61,276 nucleotides of DNA, taken from Bacillota bacterium (GTDB taxonomy: Bacteria > Bacillota > Sulfobacillia > JAJZYS01 > JAJZLH01). Position 1 is the stretch's first letter. Each line of letters begins with the position of its first letter. The notes under the pieces were generated by a model. It ran no database searches. It had not been told where the DNA came from and saw only the letters and a list, made by a program, of their open reading frames with translations. Below, piece by piece: positions 33,521-42,435 of this stretch. The stretch spans positions 1 to 61,276 of the forward strand of contig JAJZLH010000019.1 in the NCBI GenBank assembly GCA_021803575.1, written 5' to 3'. The position numbers and the translations under genes are program-made.

Positions 33521-33895
33521 TCATGCCTTCTTCCGCTTCACGCCGACGGTGCGGCGGGGCCCCTTACGGGTGCGGGCATTGGTGTGGGTGCGCTGCCCGT
33601 GCACGGGCAGGCCGCGGCGGTGACGCACGCCCCGGTAGGCCGAGATCTCGACCAGCCGCCGGATGTTCATCGCCGTCTCCCGCTGCAGATCGCCCTCCAC
33701 CCGGTAGCCCTTTTCCACGGCGTCACGCAGCCGGGTCACCTGGTCCTCGGTCAGGTCGCGCACCCGGACATCCGGGTCCACCGCTGTGTCGGCCAGGATC
33801 TTCCGGGCCAGGCTGGGGCCAATGCCGAAAATGTAAGGCAACGCTGCTTCGATCCGCTTTTCCCTGGGCAGGTCAACGCCTGCAATACGTGCCAT
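33521..33895 (-). CDS. rpsM: 30S ribosomal protein S13
   Basis: 124 residues. The true start is ATG 33895 ([15 protein letters not shown]); the frame is open upstream to 33991 but that part overlaps rpmJ and is not S13. [14 protein letters not shown] is the helix-two-turn-helix, [17 protein letters not shown] the rRNA-binding part. The basic tail reaches between the P-site tRNAs. Order infA-rpmJ-rpsM-rpsK is standard. Confidence 0.97.
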   Translation of the reverse strand: MARIAGVDLPREKRIEAALPYIFGIGPSLARKILADTAVDPDVRVRDLTEDQVTRLRDAVEKGYRVEGDLQRETAMNIRRLVEISAYRGVRHRRGLPVHGQRTHTNARTRKGPRRTVGVKRKKA

Positions 33896-33906
33896 GTGAT
33901 CCCTCC

Positions 33907-34020
33907 TTAGCCTTGGGCCTGCTTGTGCTTCGGGTTCTCGCAGATGACGAAGACCCGGCCCTGGCGGCGCACGATCTTGCACTTCTCGCACATCTTCTTG
34001 ACGGACGGCCGGACCTTCAT
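33907..34020 (-). CDS. rpmJ: 50S ribosomal protein L36, zinc-binding form
   Basis: 37 residues. [17 protein letters not shown] is the L36 start; the zinc ligands C11, C14, C27 and H32 are all present (C+ form). It lies between infA and rpsM. Translation of both strands around it shows no better alternative. Stop TAA at 33907-33909. Confidence 0.96.
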   Translation of the reverse strand: MKVRPSVKKMCEKCKIVRRQGRVFVICENPKHKQAQG

Positions 34021-34036
34021 GTCATAAGCCTCCTGC

Positions 34037-34255
34037 TCACTTCAATCGGTAGGTGATGCGACCGCGGGTCAGGTCGTAGGGTGAAAGTTCAATCGTCACC
34101 CGGTCGCCGGGCAGGATGCGGATGAAGTGCATCCGAAGTTTGCCCGAGATATGGGCCAGCACCTTGTGGCCGTTGTCCAGCTCGACCCGGAACATGGCAT
34201 TGGGCAAGGGTTCAACCACCCGGCCCTCCACCTCGATCGTGTCCTCTTTGGGCAT
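34037..34255 (-). CDS. infA: translation initiation factor IF-1
   Basis: 72 residues. [19 protein letters not shown], then [19 protein letters not shown] and [13 protein letters not shown], is a standard IF-1 OB fold. It binds the 30S A site during initiation. I take ATG 34255; GGAGG is eight bases upstream. The first 44 bases overlap the end of the KOW gene in another frame, so its ribosome-binding site lies inside that gene. Confidence 0.96.
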   Translation of the reverse strand: MPKEDTIEVEGRVVEPLPNAMFRVELDNGHKVLAHISGKLRMHFIRILPGDRVTIELSPYDLTRGRITYRLK

Positions 34256-34547
34256 CCTCCGCACCTCCTCCCCCGTCCGCCTGGGTCTCGATCGCTTCCA
34301 GCTCCCGAGCGAGCTCGTGGTCGTCCGGCTGGTAGGACCGCTCTCGCCACTCCTCGAGCCGCTCGGTGGTAGCGTCTACCACCTGGAGATGGCGGGGGTT
34401 CTTCCGCTTCGGACGCGCCATTGCATGGAGCTTGCCATCGGCGATCAGGCACCGGCCCTCGGCGTGACCGACCACCAGGAACAGGCGGCTGTGGTCACGG
34501 CCACGGGTCGACCTCACCAACGCACCGACGGCTGGCTCTTCCGCCAT
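34212..34547 (-). CDS. KOW-domain RNA-binding protein (L14e/L6e/L27e-like)
   Basis: 111 residues. [22 protein letters not shown], then [23 protein letters not shown] (given in two parts), matches the KOW-containing proteins encoded between map and infA in many Bacillota. The family is presumed to bind ribosomal RNA. After about residue 65 it goes on as a charged helix and ends in a Gly-rich tail that overlaps infA by 44 bases. The start ATG is adjacent to the map stop codon. The long overlap is unusual (see findings). Confidence 0.85.
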   Translation of the reverse strand: MAEEPAVGALVRSTRGRDHSRLFLVVGHAEGRCLIADGKLHAMARPKRKNPRHLQVVDATTERLEEWRERSYQPDDHELARELEAIETQADGGGGAEDAQRGHDRGGGPGG

Positions 34548-34548
34548 T

Positions 34549-35292
34549 TTACACCACCGTCAGCACGAGCGGTTCCTCGGCGACCGCCACCGTGTGCTCA
34601 AAGTGGGCTGACGGCCGCCGGTCGCGGGTGCGAATCGTCCAGCCATCGGCGTCAATCTCAATCTCGGCGCTGCCCAGATTGATCATCGGCTCGATGGCCA
34701 GGGTCATGCCCTCGCGCAGGACGAGCCCCTGTCCCGGCGGGCCGTAGTTCACGACCATCGGGTCCTCGTGCATCTGGCGGCCGATGCCGTGGCCGGCCAG
34801 TTCGCGCACAATGCCGTAGCCGTGCGCCCGCACGGTCTCCTCGACCGCGTTCGAGATGTCGGAGAGGTGGTGGCCCGGTACCGCCTGCCGGATCGCCCGG
34901 GTGAGCGAGTCCTCCGTCACCTGGAGCAGGCGGGCCAGGTCCTCTCGCACCTCACCCACCGCCACCGTGGTGGCCGTGTCGGAGTGCCAGCCATCCAGGA
35001 TGACGCCGAGGTCGATCGAGACGATGTCCCCCTCCTTGAGGCGGCGGTCGCTGGGGATGCCGTGCACGACCTCCTCGTTGACGCTGGCGCAGATGCTGGC
35101 CGGGAAACCCTCGTATCCCTTGAAGGACGGGGTGCCGCCGGCTTCCACAATCCGCTGTTCGGCCAGGCGGTCCAGCTCCAAGAGGCTGACCCCGGGCCGC
35201 ACCGCCTGGCGCAGCGACTCGCGCACCTCGGCCGCCACCCGGCCGGAGCGCCGCATGGTGGCGAGTTCGTCCGCACGCTTGATCACGACCAT
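34549..35292 (-). CDS. map: methionine aminopeptidase type I
   Basis: 247 residues. The five metal ligands are visible in order: D in SIDLGVILDGWHSD (two Asp), H in AGHGIGRQMHED, E in TLAIEPMINLG and E in AHFEHTVAV. HGIPSDRRLKEGD is the family block before the first ligand. It removes initiator Met from new proteins. It overlaps the end of adk by ten bases and is followed directly by the KOW gene. Confidence 0.97.
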   Translation of the reverse strand: MVVIKRADELATMRRSGRVAAEVRESLRQAVRPGVSLLELDRLAEQRIVEAGGTPSFKGYEGFPASICASVNEEVVHGIPSDRRLKEGDIVSIDLGVILDGWHSDTATTVAVGEVREDLARLLQVTEDSLTRAIRQAVPGHHLSDISNAVEETVRAHGYGIVRELAGHGIGRQMHEDPMVVNYGPPGQGLVLREGMTLAIEPMINLGSAEIEIDADGWTIRTRDRRPSAHFEHTVAVAEEPLVLTVV

Positions 35293-35939
35293 GCGATCGC
35301 CTCCTTGAGCCGGCCCGCCACCTCAGCCGGGGTGCCCAGGCCATCCACCGCCGTGAGGCGGTGACCGGCTCGGTAGAAGGCGATCAGGGGGGCGGTCTTC
35401 TCCTGGTAGACCGCAAGCCGCCGCTGGACCGTCTCCGGCTGGTCATCGCTGCGCTGGGCCAGCTGGCCGCCGCACACATCGCAGATGCCGGCCTGGCGGG
35501 GCGCCCTGGTCTCGAGGTGATAGACCTCCTGGCAGCTCTGGCAGGTCAGGCGGCCGGAGAGGCGCCTCACCAGCTGGTCCGGCGCCACCTCCAGGGACAC
35601 CGCCGCCGCCGGCTCCCGGCCCAGCCGGATGAGGAGTTCATCCAGCATGTCCGCCTGGGCCGGGGTGCGGGGAAAGCCGTCCAGCAGCACGCCGCCCTGG
35701 GCGTCCGGGGCGGCCATGCGCTCGGCGATCAGCTCGACGATCAGCTGGTCGGGCACGTAGTCGCCGCGGTCCATATACCCCTTGGCAGCCTGGCCGAGGG
35801 CGCTGCCCGCGGCCACGGCAGCCCGGAGCATGTCGCCGGTCGAGATGTGGGCCCAGCCGGTGGCGCGGGCCAGGGCGGCCGCCTGCGTGCCCTTGCCCGC
35901 TCCGGGTGGCCCGAGCAGCACCACGGTCTGGGCGCTCAT
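35283..35939 (-). CDS. adk: adenylate kinase, zinc-LID form
   Basis: 218 residues, long-LID type. P-loop LLGPPGAGKGTQA, AMP-binding ISTGDMLRAAV and LDGFPRTPAQA, and a LID with four cysteines (TCQSCQ and ICDVCGG) that should bind zinc. RSDDQPETVQRRL is the conserved region after the LID. It sits between secY (ATGA overlap) and map as in most bacteria. Confidence 0.97.
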   Translation of the reverse strand: MSAQTVVLLGPPGAGKGTQAAALARATGWAHISTGDMLRAAVAAGSALGQAAKGYMDRGDYVPDQLIVELIAERMAAPDAQGGVLLDGFPRTPAQADMLDELLIRLGREPAAAVSLEVAPDQLVRRLSGRLTCQSCQEVYHLETRAPRQAGICDVCGGQLAQRSDDQPETVQRRLAVYQEKTAPLIAFYRAGHRLTAVDGLGTPAEVAGRLKEAIAWS

Positions 35940-37210
35940 CGCAAGAACCCCTGGTAGTTGCGCATGATCAGCTGGGCCTGGATCTGCTTGATGGTCTCCA
36001 CCGTGACCATCACCACGATCAGAAGCGCCGTGCCGCCGAAGTAGATGTTGGGGATGTTGGTCAGCCCCACCATCAGGGTCGGCATGATGGCGATCACACC
36101 GAGGAAGAGGGCGCCCATCACCACCAGGCGCGAGGCCACCCGGGTCAGGTACTCGGCGGTGGGCTTGCCGGGCCGGATGCCCGGGATGAAGCCGCCGTAC
36201 TTCTTCAGGTTGTCCGCCACGTCATCCGGCTTGAAGACGATGAAGGTGTAGAAGAACGTGAAGGCGACCACCAGGCAGAACTGCAGCACCAGGTTGAGGG
36301 GCTGGCCGAAGGCGATGGCGGCCACGATGGTGTGGAGGACGGCGTTGTTCCAGTAGGAGGACAGGGTCTGGGGCAGGATCAAGAGCGCGATGGCGAAGAT
36401 GACCGGGATCACGCCGGCCGGATTCATCTTGATCGGCAGATGCGTGGTGGTGCCCTGGTACATCTTGCGGCCGACCATCCGCTTGGCGTACTGCACAGGT
36501 ATTCGTCTCTCCGCCTCGGTAAAGGCCACCACCCCGGCGATCACGGCCGCCCCCACCACCACCAGGAACAGCACGCTGAAGATGCTGACCGTGCCAGCCT
36601 GCAGGTAGCTGAACAGGGTGCCGACGCCGCCCGGCAGCTGGGCCACGATGCCGGCGACGATGATCAGGGAGATGCCGTTGCCGATTCCGTACTCGGTGAT
36701 CAGCTCGCCGATCCACATCAGCAGCACGCTGCCCACAGTCAGGGTGAGGGCGATGATCACGATCGTGCCCAGCCCTGGCGTCTTCACCACCCCGGCCAGC
36801 CGGGACAGCGTGATGGTGGTGCCGAACGACTGGATCAGGGCCAGCGCCACCGTCAGGTAGCGGGTGTACTGGGTGATCTTCTTCTGGCCCTCCTGGCCCT
36901 CTTTGGACAGCTCCTCCAGCGACGGGATGACCGTGGTCAGGAGCTGCATGATGATAGAGGCGTTGATGTACGGGAAGATGGACATGGCGAAGATGGAGAA
37001 CGTGAAGAAGGCGCCGCCGGAGAAGAGGTTGAGCAGCCCGAACAGGCTGACCTGACTGGTCTGCAGCGCCGTCTGCAGGGTGGCGGCATCAACTCCCGGC
37101 ACCGGGATCCACACGCCCAGGCGGAAGATCAAAAACATGAGCAGGGTGAACAGCAGCCGGCGTCTCAGGTCGCCGGTGACGTGCACTGCCTGGTTCATCC
37201 CCTGCAGCAT
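35936..37210 (-). CDS. secY: preprotein translocase subunit SecY
   Basis: 424 residues with ten membrane helices. RLGVWIPVPGVD near the N-terminus, LNLFSGGAFFTFSIFAM (plug and helix 2 region), TEYGIGNGISLIIVAGIVA and the cytoplasmic loop AERRIPVQYAKR are the hallmark sequences. It forms the Sec channel. Its start shares a base with the rplO stop (TGATG), so the two are coupled. Confidence 0.97.
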   Translation of the reverse strand: MLQGMNQAVHVTGDLRRRLLFTLLMFLIFRLGVWIPVPGVDAATLQTALQTSQVSLFGLLNLFSGGAFFTFSIFAMSIFPYINASIIMQLLTTVIPSLEELSKEGQEGQKKITQYTRYLTVALALIQSFGTTITLSRLAGVVKTPGLGTIVIIALTLTVGSVLLMWIGELITEYGIGNGISLIIVAGIVAQLPGGVGTLFSYLQAGTVSIFSVLFLVVVGAAVIAGVVAFTEAERRIPVQYAKRMVGRKMYQGTTTHLPIKMNPAGVIPVIFAIALLILPQTLSSYWNNAVLHTIVAAIAFGQPLNLVLQFCLVVAFTFFYTFIVFKPDDVADNLKKYGGFIPGIRPGKPTAEYLTRVASRLVVMGALFLGVIAIMPTLMVGLTNIPNIYFGGTALLIVVMVTVETIKQIQAQLIMRNYQGFLR

Positions 37211-37644
37211 CAGAGAACCTCGCAGCTGCCGCCGGCGGCCTCGATCTTGGCTCTGGCGGAGGCAGAAAAGGCGTGGGCGCGCACGGTCAGCTTTCTTCCG
37301 AGCTCACCGTTGCCCAGCACCTTGATCGGGCCCGGCCGGCGCACCAGGCGCCGCTGGCGCAGGAGCTCCGGCGTGATCTCGCTCGCGTCCAGCTCAGCCA
37401 GGGCCCCGATGTTCACCACGTTCACCGTCTTCGGGTCGAGCGGCGTGAAGCCGCGCATCGGCATCCGGCGCTGCAGCGGCATCTGGCCGCCCTCAAAGCC
37501 GGGTCTGATGCTGCCCCCGGCCCGGGCCTTCTGCCCCTTGTGGCCGCGGGTCGACGTCTTGCCATGACCGGAGCCGATACCCCGCCCGATCCGCTTTCTG
37601 GGGTGGCGGGCCCCTTCAGCCGCATGCAGGTCTCCCAGATTCAT
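37210..37644 (-). CDS. rplO: 50S ribosomal protein L15
   Basis: 144 residues. [41 protein letters not shown] (seen as the L15 start in sections) and GFEGGQMPLQRRMPMRGF are diagnostic. L15 is a late 50S assembly protein. The start overlaps the end of the long rpmD gene by four bases (ATGA), which shows that the rpmD tail is part of that gene. Confidence 0.97.
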   Translation of the reverse strand: MNLGDLHAAEGARHPRKRIGRGIGSGHGKTSTRGHKGQKARAGGSIRPGFEGGQMPLQRRMPMRGFTPLDPKTVNVVNIGALAELDASEITPELLRQRRLVRRPGPIKVLGNGELGRKLTVRAHAFSASARAKIEAAGGSCEVL

Positions 37645-38198
37645 TTGGCCTTGGGCTCCCTTCCCGATTTGGACGTAGGAGAGGCTTTTGGAGACTTGGC
37701 GGCCTTGGCCGGCGTCTTCGTCGGCGCCTTGACCGGCGCCTTGGCCGGAGCCTTGGCGGTCTTCGCCCGGGCCGGCTGCTTCGGGCCCCCCTGGGCTGCC
37801 GTCTTGGCCGGAGCCCTGGAGCGGTGGGCGGCGGGCCGGGACGGCTCTGCGGCTGGCGACTCGGCCACCTTGGAACTGACTTCGGCTTTGGCCGCCTGCC
37901 GCTTGACCGGCGCCGGCGGCTTGGCCAGGGAGGGCTGTTGGGCTGCGGACCTTGGCGCCGATGCAACACCCGGGCGGCGGTGGCGGCGGAAAGTGGGCGT
38001 GATCTCCTGGCCACTCACGGTCTCGGTCACGACCAGGTGGGTGATCTTGCGCACCAGGCCGCGCAGGGACGGCGTGTCCTCGCGGACGACGGACTGATGC
38101 AGCCGGCGCAGGCCCAGCGCTCGGGCCGTATCCATCTGGTCGGACTCGTAGCCGTGGGCGCTTCTCACCAGCGTGATGCGCAACAGTGGCTGTGCCAT
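37641..38198 (-). CDS. rpmD: 50S ribosomal protein L30 with long Lys/Ala/Pro-rich tail
   Basis: 185 residues; L30 is normally about 60. Residues 1-62 are an L30 core ([38 protein letters not shown]). The remaining 120 residues have no folded pattern: an Arg/Pro segment, then repeats such as [17 protein letters not shown] and [10 protein letters not shown], like histone H1 tails. The tail ends exactly in the ATGA overlap with rplO, so it is not a sequencing artefact of a lost stop. It could bind rRNA, DNA or acidic partners. Confidence 0.9.
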   Translation of the reverse strand: MAQPLLRITLVRSAHGYESDQMDTARALGLRRLHQSVVREDTPSLRGLVRKITHLVVTETVSGQEITPTFRRHRRPGVASAPRSAAQQPSLAKPPAPVKRQAAKAEVSSKVAESPAAEPSRPAAHRSRAPAKTAAQGGPKQPARAKTAKAPAKAPVKAPTKTPAKAAKSPKASPTSKSGREPKAK

Positions 38199-38199
38199 G

Positions 38200-38727
38200 T
38201 CAGCCGATCAGCTCCTCGACCGCATCCTCGCGCCGACGCAGCCTGGCCACGTCCTCGCGGCTGCGGAGCTGCTTCAGGGCGTCCACCGTGGCACTGACCA
38301 CATTGTGCGGCGTGTTCGAGCCCAGTGATTTGGTGACGATGTCGCGCAGCCCCACCATCTCCATCACGGCGCGCACCGAGCCGCCGGCGATGATGCCGGT
38401 GCCCTCGCGGGCCGGCTTGATCAGCACCTGACCGGCGCCGTGGTGGCCCAGCACCTCGTGCGGGATGGTGGTCGCCACCATCGGCACGGTGAAGAGGTGC
38501 TTCTTGCCCTTGTCGATGCCCTTGCGGATCGCCTCCGGAATCTCCTGAGCCTTGCCCAGGCCGACGCCGACCCGCCCCTTCTGGTCGCCGACCACAACCA
38601 GGGCCGAGAAGGAAAAGCGCCGTCCGCCCTTCACCACCTTGGCCACCCGGTTGATCGACACCACCCGCTCCTGGAATTCGGAGTCCCGCTCGGAGCGGCG
38701 GTCTCGCTCACGATCTCTGCGTGCCAG
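38200..38727 (-). CDS. rpsE: 30S ribosomal protein S5, apparent CTG start
   Basis: 175 residues if it begins at CTG 38727. The S5 core is clear ([38 protein letters not shown]). Conserved residues [11 protein letters not shown] lie across the first possible GTG at 38664, and the only codon behind the strong AAAGGAGGT (38735-38743) at proper spacing is CTG. No ATG, GTG or TTG occurs in frame between. A start at GTG 38664 would give 154 residues and lose conserved positions. The extra N-terminus is highly charged ([13 protein letters not shown]). S5 guards decoding accuracy. Confidence 0.9.
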   Translation of the reverse strand: MARRDRERDRRSERDSEFQERVVSINRVAKVVKGGRRFSFSALVVVGDQKGRVGVGLGKAQEIPEAIRKGIDKGKKHLFTVPMVATTIPHEVLGHHGAGQVLIKPAREGTGIIAGGSVRAVMEMVGLRDIVTKSLGSNTPHNVVSATVDALKQLRSREDVARLRRREDAVEELIG

Positions 38728-38754
38728 TTGGAAGACCTCCTTTCGTCGTTCGGA

Positions 38755-39120
38755 TCAGAACTTGAGTCCGGCGGCGCGAGCCGCCTCGGCTAGGGCAGCC
38801 ACTCGGCCATGGTACAGGTAGCCGCCGCGGTCGAACACCACCTGGTCGATGCCCTTGGCCAGCGTCCGCTCGGCGACCAGCTGGCCCACCTCCTTGGCAC
38901 CGTCGATGTTGCCACCGGCGGCCTTGGCCCGTAGCCGCGCATCCAGCGAACTGGCCGACACCAGGGTGTGTCCGCTCTGGTCGTCCACCACCTGGGCGTA
39001 GATGTGTTTGAGGCTGCGGTAGACGACCAGCCTGGGCCGGCCGGTGCTACCGGACACCTTTCCCCTCACCCGGCGGTGGCGAATCTGCCGCCGCTCACTG
39101 CGATCCTCTCGCTTGTGCAT
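38755..39120 (-). CDS. rplR: 50S ribosomal protein L18
   Basis: 121 residues. [23 protein letters not shown] (in parts: RVRxKVxGT and RPRLxVxRS) and [20 protein letters not shown] define L18, a 5S rRNA-binding protein. It sits between rplF and rpsE with a ten-base gap to rplF and a 27-base gap to the S5 start. Confidence 0.97.
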   Translation of the reverse strand: MHKREDRSERRQIRHRRVRGKVSGSTGRPRLVVYRSLKHIYAQVVDDQSGHTLVSASSLDARLRAKAAGGNIDGAKEVGQLVAERTLAKGIDQVVFDRGGYLYHGRVAALAEAARAAGLKF

Positions 39121-39129
39121 GGGTGCCTC

Positions 39130-39669
39130 CTACTTCTTTCCGGCCTTGCCGACCTTGCGTTTGACCCGCTCGCCCTGGTAGCGGATGCCCTTGCCCTGAT
39201 AGGGCTCTGGCGGGCGGACTGAGCGGATCTGGGCCGCCACCTCGCCGACCGTCTCCCGGTTGGCGCCCTTGACGACGACCACCACCGGCTGCGGCACCTC
39301 GAACTGGATGCCGGCTGGCGGCACGATCTCCACCGGGTGGCTGTAGCCGACGGTTAGGGTCAGGTTCTGGCCGCTGACGGCGGCCCGGTAGCCCACTCCC
39401 TGCAGCTCCAGCCGCCGCTCGAAGCCCGTCGACACGCCGGTCACCATGTTGGCGACCAGGGCCCGGTGCAGGCCGTGCATGGCCCGCACCTCCGGCGTGT
39501 CCAAAGACCGCGTCAGCTGCAGCACCCCATCCTGCTGCGAGATGCCGAGGCGGCGGTCGATGGTGCGGGAGAGCTGGCCCTTCGGTCCCTTGACGGAGAC
39601 CGAACTCCCCTTGAGCTCGATCTCCACACCCACCGGCACCGGGATGGGACGCTCACCTACGCGCGACAT
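39130..39669 (-). CDS. rplF: 50S ribosomal protein L6
   Basis: 179 residues. MSRVGERPIPVP, VKGPKGQLSRTI, LQGVGYRAAVSG and the C-terminal RPPEPYQGKGIRYQGE are conserved L6 blocks with the family's two-domain layout. L6 lies near the GTPase centre. It is in spc order between rpsH and rplR. Confidence 0.97.
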   Translation of the reverse strand: MSRVGERPIPVPVGVEIELKGSSVSVKGPKGQLSRTIDRRLGISQQDGVLQLTRSLDTPEVRAMHGLHRALVANMVTGVSTGFERRLELQGVGYRAAVSGQNLTLTVGYSHPVEIVPPAGIQFEVPQPVVVVVKGANRETVGEVAAQIRSVRPPEPYQGKGIRYQGERVKRKVGKAGKK

Positions 39670-39681
39670 GGCTTCAACTCC

Positions 39682-40077
39682 TCACCAGATGTAGGCCAGG
39701 ATCTCGCCGCCCAGTCCCAGGCGGCGCGCCTCCTGGTCGGTGACGATGCCCTTGGAGGTGGACACGATGGCCACGCCCAACCCGCCCAGCACCTTCGGTA
39801 TCTCGTCCTTGCCGGCGTAGACGCGCAGCCCGGGGTGGCTGATCCGCCGGAGCCCCTGCACCACTCGGCTCTTGTTGGGGCCGTACTTGAGGTGCAGGCG
39901 CAGGTAGGGGTGGCCCTCCTTGGTGGTGCGCTCGTAGCGGCGGATGAAGCCCTCGCTCTGCAGGATGTGGGCGATCGCCTCCTTGACGTGCGACGTCGGC
40001 ATCTCCACCAGCTCGTGGCGGGCGCCGCTGGCGTTGCGGATGCGGGTCAGCATGTCTGCGATGGGATCAGTCATCAT
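39682..40077 (-). CDS. rpsH: 30S ribosomal protein S8
   Basis: 131 residues. [18 protein letters not shown] at the start and [23 protein letters not shown] with the end [20 protein letters not shown] identify S8. S8 binds helix 21 of 16S rRNA and in some bacteria represses spc. Two successive ATG codons follow AGGAGGTG; either could start it. Confidence 0.97.
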   Translation of the reverse strand: MMTDPIADMLTRIRNASGARHELVEMPTSHVKEAIAHILQSEGFIRRYERTTKEGHPYLRLHLKYGPNKSRVVQGLRRISHPGLRVYAGKDEIPKVLGGLGVAIVSTSKGIVTDQEARRLGLGGEILAYIW

Positions 40078-40090
40078 TGGCCATCACCTC

Positions 40091-40276
40091 CTACCAGCTG
40101 GACTTGGTCACGCCGGGAAGCTCGCCGCGCTGCGCCCTCTGCCGGAAGCAGTGGCGGCAGAGGCCGAACCGGCGCATGAAGGCCCGGGCCCGCCCGCAGC
40201 CGAGGCAGCGGTTGTAGTTCTGGACCCGGAACTTGTGCGGCCGGCCGGAGCGGATCACCTGCGACTTCTTTGCCAT
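40091..40276 (-). CDS. rpsN: 30S ribosomal protein S14, zinc form (type Z)
   Basis: 61 residues, the short S14. The four zinc ligands C24, C27, C40 and C43 are present, and the end [12 protein letters not shown] is typical. Only this short C+ form is seen in the spc cluster. It lies between rplE and rpsH. Confidence 0.97.
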   Translation of the reverse strand: MAKKSQVIRSGRPHKFRVQNYNRCLGCGRARAFMRRFGLCRHCFRQRAQRGELPGVTKSSW

Positions 40277-40289
40277 GCTCCTCCACCTC

Positions 40290-40829
40290 TCAGTGTCTGA
40301 ACGGGAGACCGAGACTGGCCAACAGCTCCCGGCCCTCTTCGTCGGTGCGGGCGGTGGTGACGACCGTCACGTCCATACCCCGCACCTGGTCGACCTTGTC
40401 GTACTCGATCTCCGGGAACAGGAGCTGCTCCTTGAGGCCCAGAGAGTAGTTGCCCCGCCCGTCGAAGCCGCTCTCCGAGAGTCCCCGGAAGTCTCGCACC
40501 CGGGGCAAGGCCGTGGACACCAGCCGGTCCAGAAAGTCGTACATGCGCTCGCCGCGCAGCGTGACCTTGACCCCGATCGCCATCCCCGCCCGCACCTTGA
40601 AGGCGGAGATGGAGTGCTTGGCCTTGGTGATCACCGGCTTCTGGCCGGTGATGATGGCCATGTCGGAGGCTGCCGAGTCGAGCAGCTTGGAGTTCTGGAT
40701 GGCTGCCCCCACCCCCATGTTGACCACGATCTTCTCCAGGCGCGGCACCTGGTGAAAGTTGGTGTAGCCGAAGCGCTTGGTGAGCGCCGGTACAGACTCC
40801 TTGCGCCACTTGTCGCCGAGACGTGCCAC
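40290..40829 (-). CDS. rplE: 50S ribosomal protein L5
   Basis: 179 residues from GTG 40829 (MARLGDKW), which has GGGGGAG just before it and matches the family N-terminus; a frame start at 40862 would overlap rpl[32 protein letters not shown] and [18 protein letters not shown] are L5 blocks. L5 binds 5S rRNA and contacts the P-site tRNA. Confidence 0.96.
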   Translation of the reverse strand: MARLGDKWRKESVPALTKRFGYTNFHQVPRLEKIVVNMGVGAAIQNSKLLDSAASDMAIITGQKPVITKAKHSISAFKVRAGMAIGVKVTLRGERMYDFLDRLVSTALPRVRDFRGLSESGFDGRGNYSLGLKEQLLFPEIEYDKVDQVRGMDVTVVTTARTDEEGRELLASLGLPFRH

Positions 40830-40842
40830 CGTTGCTCCCCCT

Positions 40843-41157
40843 TCAGTCGAGAACGGTGTCACAGCTGGCGCATAGGCGCTGGCTGTGGCCGTCCTCTTTC
40901 ATCTGGCGCTTCACCCGGACCGGCTGGTGGCAGTGGATGCAGTAGAGCATCACGTTGGAGGCGTCGATCGGGCCCTCCTTGGTGATGATGCCGCCCTGCA
41001 TGATCTTCTGGGTCGGCTTCTGGTGGTGCTTTTGCTTGTGCACGCCCTCCACCACCAGCCGGCCCTTGTCGGCCAGCACCCGGAGCACCTTGCCGCGGCT
41101 GCCCCGGTCCTTGCCGGAGATCACCACCACGGTGTCGCCCTTCTTGATGTTTGCCAT
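40843..41157 (-). CDS. rplX: 50S ribosomal protein L24
   Basis: 104 residues. The KOW start [20 protein letters not shown] and the block [21 protein letters not shown] identify L24, an early 50S assembly initiator. The C-terminal end has CASC and CIHC pairs ([17 protein letters not shown]), so a zinc-binding form is possible. Confidence 0.96.
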   Translation of the reverse strand: MANIKKGDTVVVISGKDRGSRGKVLRVLADKGRLVVEGVHKQKHHQKPTQKIMQGGIITKEGPIDASNVMLYCIHCHQPVRVKRQMKEDGHSQRLCASCDTVLD

Positions 41158-41158
41158 C

Positions 41159-41527
41159 TCACATCACCTCCGGAGCCAGGGAGACGATCTTCATGAACTC
41201 CCGCTCCCGCAGCTCCCGGGCCACCGGTCCGAAGATGCGGGTGCCGCGCGGCTCCCGGTCGTCGCGCAGGATGACGGCGGCGTTGTCGTCGAAGCGGATG
41301 TGCGAGCCGTCTGAGCGCTGCTGGGCCCGCCTGGTGCGCACCACCACGGCGTGCACCACATCGCCCTTCTTGACCTGGCCGCCGGGCGCCGCCTCCTTGA
41401 CCGAGGCCACGATCACGTCGCCGATGCGGGCGTAGCGGCGAGTGGAGCCGCCCAGCACCTGGATGCACATCAGCTCCTTGGCGCCGGTGTTGTCGGCGAC
41501 GTTGAGCCTGGTTTGGGACTGGATCAC
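41159..41527 (-). CDS. rplN: 50S ribosomal protein L14
   Basis: 122 residues. [19 protein letters not shown] and [15 protein letters not shown], with [29 protein letters not shown] (parts of it), are standard. L14 contacts 16S rRNA in an intersubunit bridge. First gene of the spc part, 11 bases after rpsQ. Confidence 0.97.
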   Translation of the reverse strand: MIQSQTRLNVADNTGAKELMCIQVLGGSTRRYARIGDVIVASVKEAAPGGQVKKGDVVHAVVVRTRRAQQRSDGSHIRFDDNAAVILRDDREPRGTRIFGPVARELREREFMKIVSLAPEVM

Positions 41528-41538
41528 GGCCTAACCTC

Positions 41539-41808
41539 CTATCCCTTGCGAGCGGCCACGATGTGGGCCACCCGCCAGCGCTTGTCATGGGACATGGGCC
41601 GTGCCTCGACGATCTCGACCAGGTCGCCGACCTTGGCCTGGTTGGCCTCGTCGTGGGCCTTGAGGCGGGTGGTCTTGCGGATGCGGCGGCCGAACACCGG
41701 GTGTTCGGTCAGCCGTTCCACCTCCACCACCACCGTCTTGTCCATCTTGTCGGACACCACCAGGCCGGTGCGCGCCTTGCGCTGGTTGCGCACGGGTTGG
41801 TCGCTCAT
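41539..41808 (-). CDS. rpsQ: 30S ribosomal protein S17
   Basis: 89 residues. [20 protein letters not shown] and [19 protein letters not shown] match S17. It starts in an ATGA overlap with rpmC. S17 is a primary 16S rRNA-binding protein. Confidence 0.97.
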   Translation of the reverse strand: MSDQPVRNQRKARTGLVVSDKMDKTVVVEVERLTEHPVFGRRIRKTTRLKAHDEANQAKVGDLVEIVEARPMSHDKRWRVAHIVAARKG

Positions 41809-42011
41809 GCCCTCTCCTCCTCAGCCAGTTGGCGCTCGTTCCAGATGGTGGCGACCCGGGCGATGTCCTTGCGCACCTGCCGGATGCGGGAGGGGTTCTC
41901 AAGGCGGCTGGTGGCCGCCTGGAAGCGCAGGTTGAACAGCTCGGTCTTGAGCTGGCTGAGCTTTCCGGTCAGTTCGCTGTCGCTCAGCGCTCGCACCTCA
42001 GATGCTTTCAT
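41805..42011 (-). CDS. rpmC: 50S ribosomal protein L29
   Basis: 68 residues. [31 protein letters not shown] (in sections) and [14 protein letters not shown] are the two helices of L29, near the exit tunnel. Its start overlaps the end of rplP by 14 bases and its end overlaps rpsQ by four. Confidence 0.97.
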   Translation of the reverse strand: MKASEVRALSDSELTGKLSQLKTELFNLRFQAATSRLENPSRIRQVRKDIARVATIWNERQLAEEERA

Positions 42012-42435
42012 GGGCCACCTCCCCGCCCGTCTCGCGGGCCACGAACTTGGTGGCGATCGGCAGCTTGTGGCCGGCCAGGCGCATCGCTTCCTTGGCCGTC
42101 GCCTCGTCCACGCCGGCCATCTCGAACATCACCAGGCCCGGCTTGACCACGGCCACGTAGTACTCGATCGGGCCCTTGCCCGAGCCCATCCGCACCTCGG
42201 CCGGCTTCTTGGTGTAGGGCTTGTCCGGGAAGATGCGGATCCACACCTTGCCCACCCGCTTGATGTGCCGGGTCAGCGCCACCCGCGCCGACTCGATCTG
42301 GCGGTCGGTGATCCAGGCCGGCTCCATCGCCATCAGCCCGTAGTCCCCGAAATGCACGGTGTCGCCGCGGGTGGCCCGGCCGGCCCGCCGGCCGCGCTGC
42401 TGCTTGCGGTACTTGCTGCGCTTGGGCGCCAGCAT
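41998..42435 (-). CDS. rplP: 50S ribosomal protein L16
   Basis: 145 residues from ATG 42435 ([16 protein letters not shown]), which shares bases with the rpsC stop (TGATG). [43 protein letters not shown] (in parts) are diagnostic. L16 helps shape the A site. The open frame beyond 42435 is a shadow of rpsC. Confidence 0.97.
   Translation of the reverse strand: MLAPKRSKYRKQQRGRRAGRATRGDTVHFGDYGLMAMEPAWITDRQIESARVALTRHIKRVGKVWIRIFPDKPYTKKPAEVRMGSGKGPIEYYVAVVKPGLVMFEMAGVDEATAKEAMRLAGHKLPIATKFVARETGGEVAHESI

Noticed and set aside
35906-37567. 553-codon plus-strand open frame over secY and rplO
   Set aside because: Shadow of secY; His/Asp-rich composition and no start signals.
37641-38010. rpmD tail as a separate gene or frameshift
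   Set aside because: The tail is in frame with L30, has no own start signal and ends in the rplO overlap, so it belongs to rpmD.
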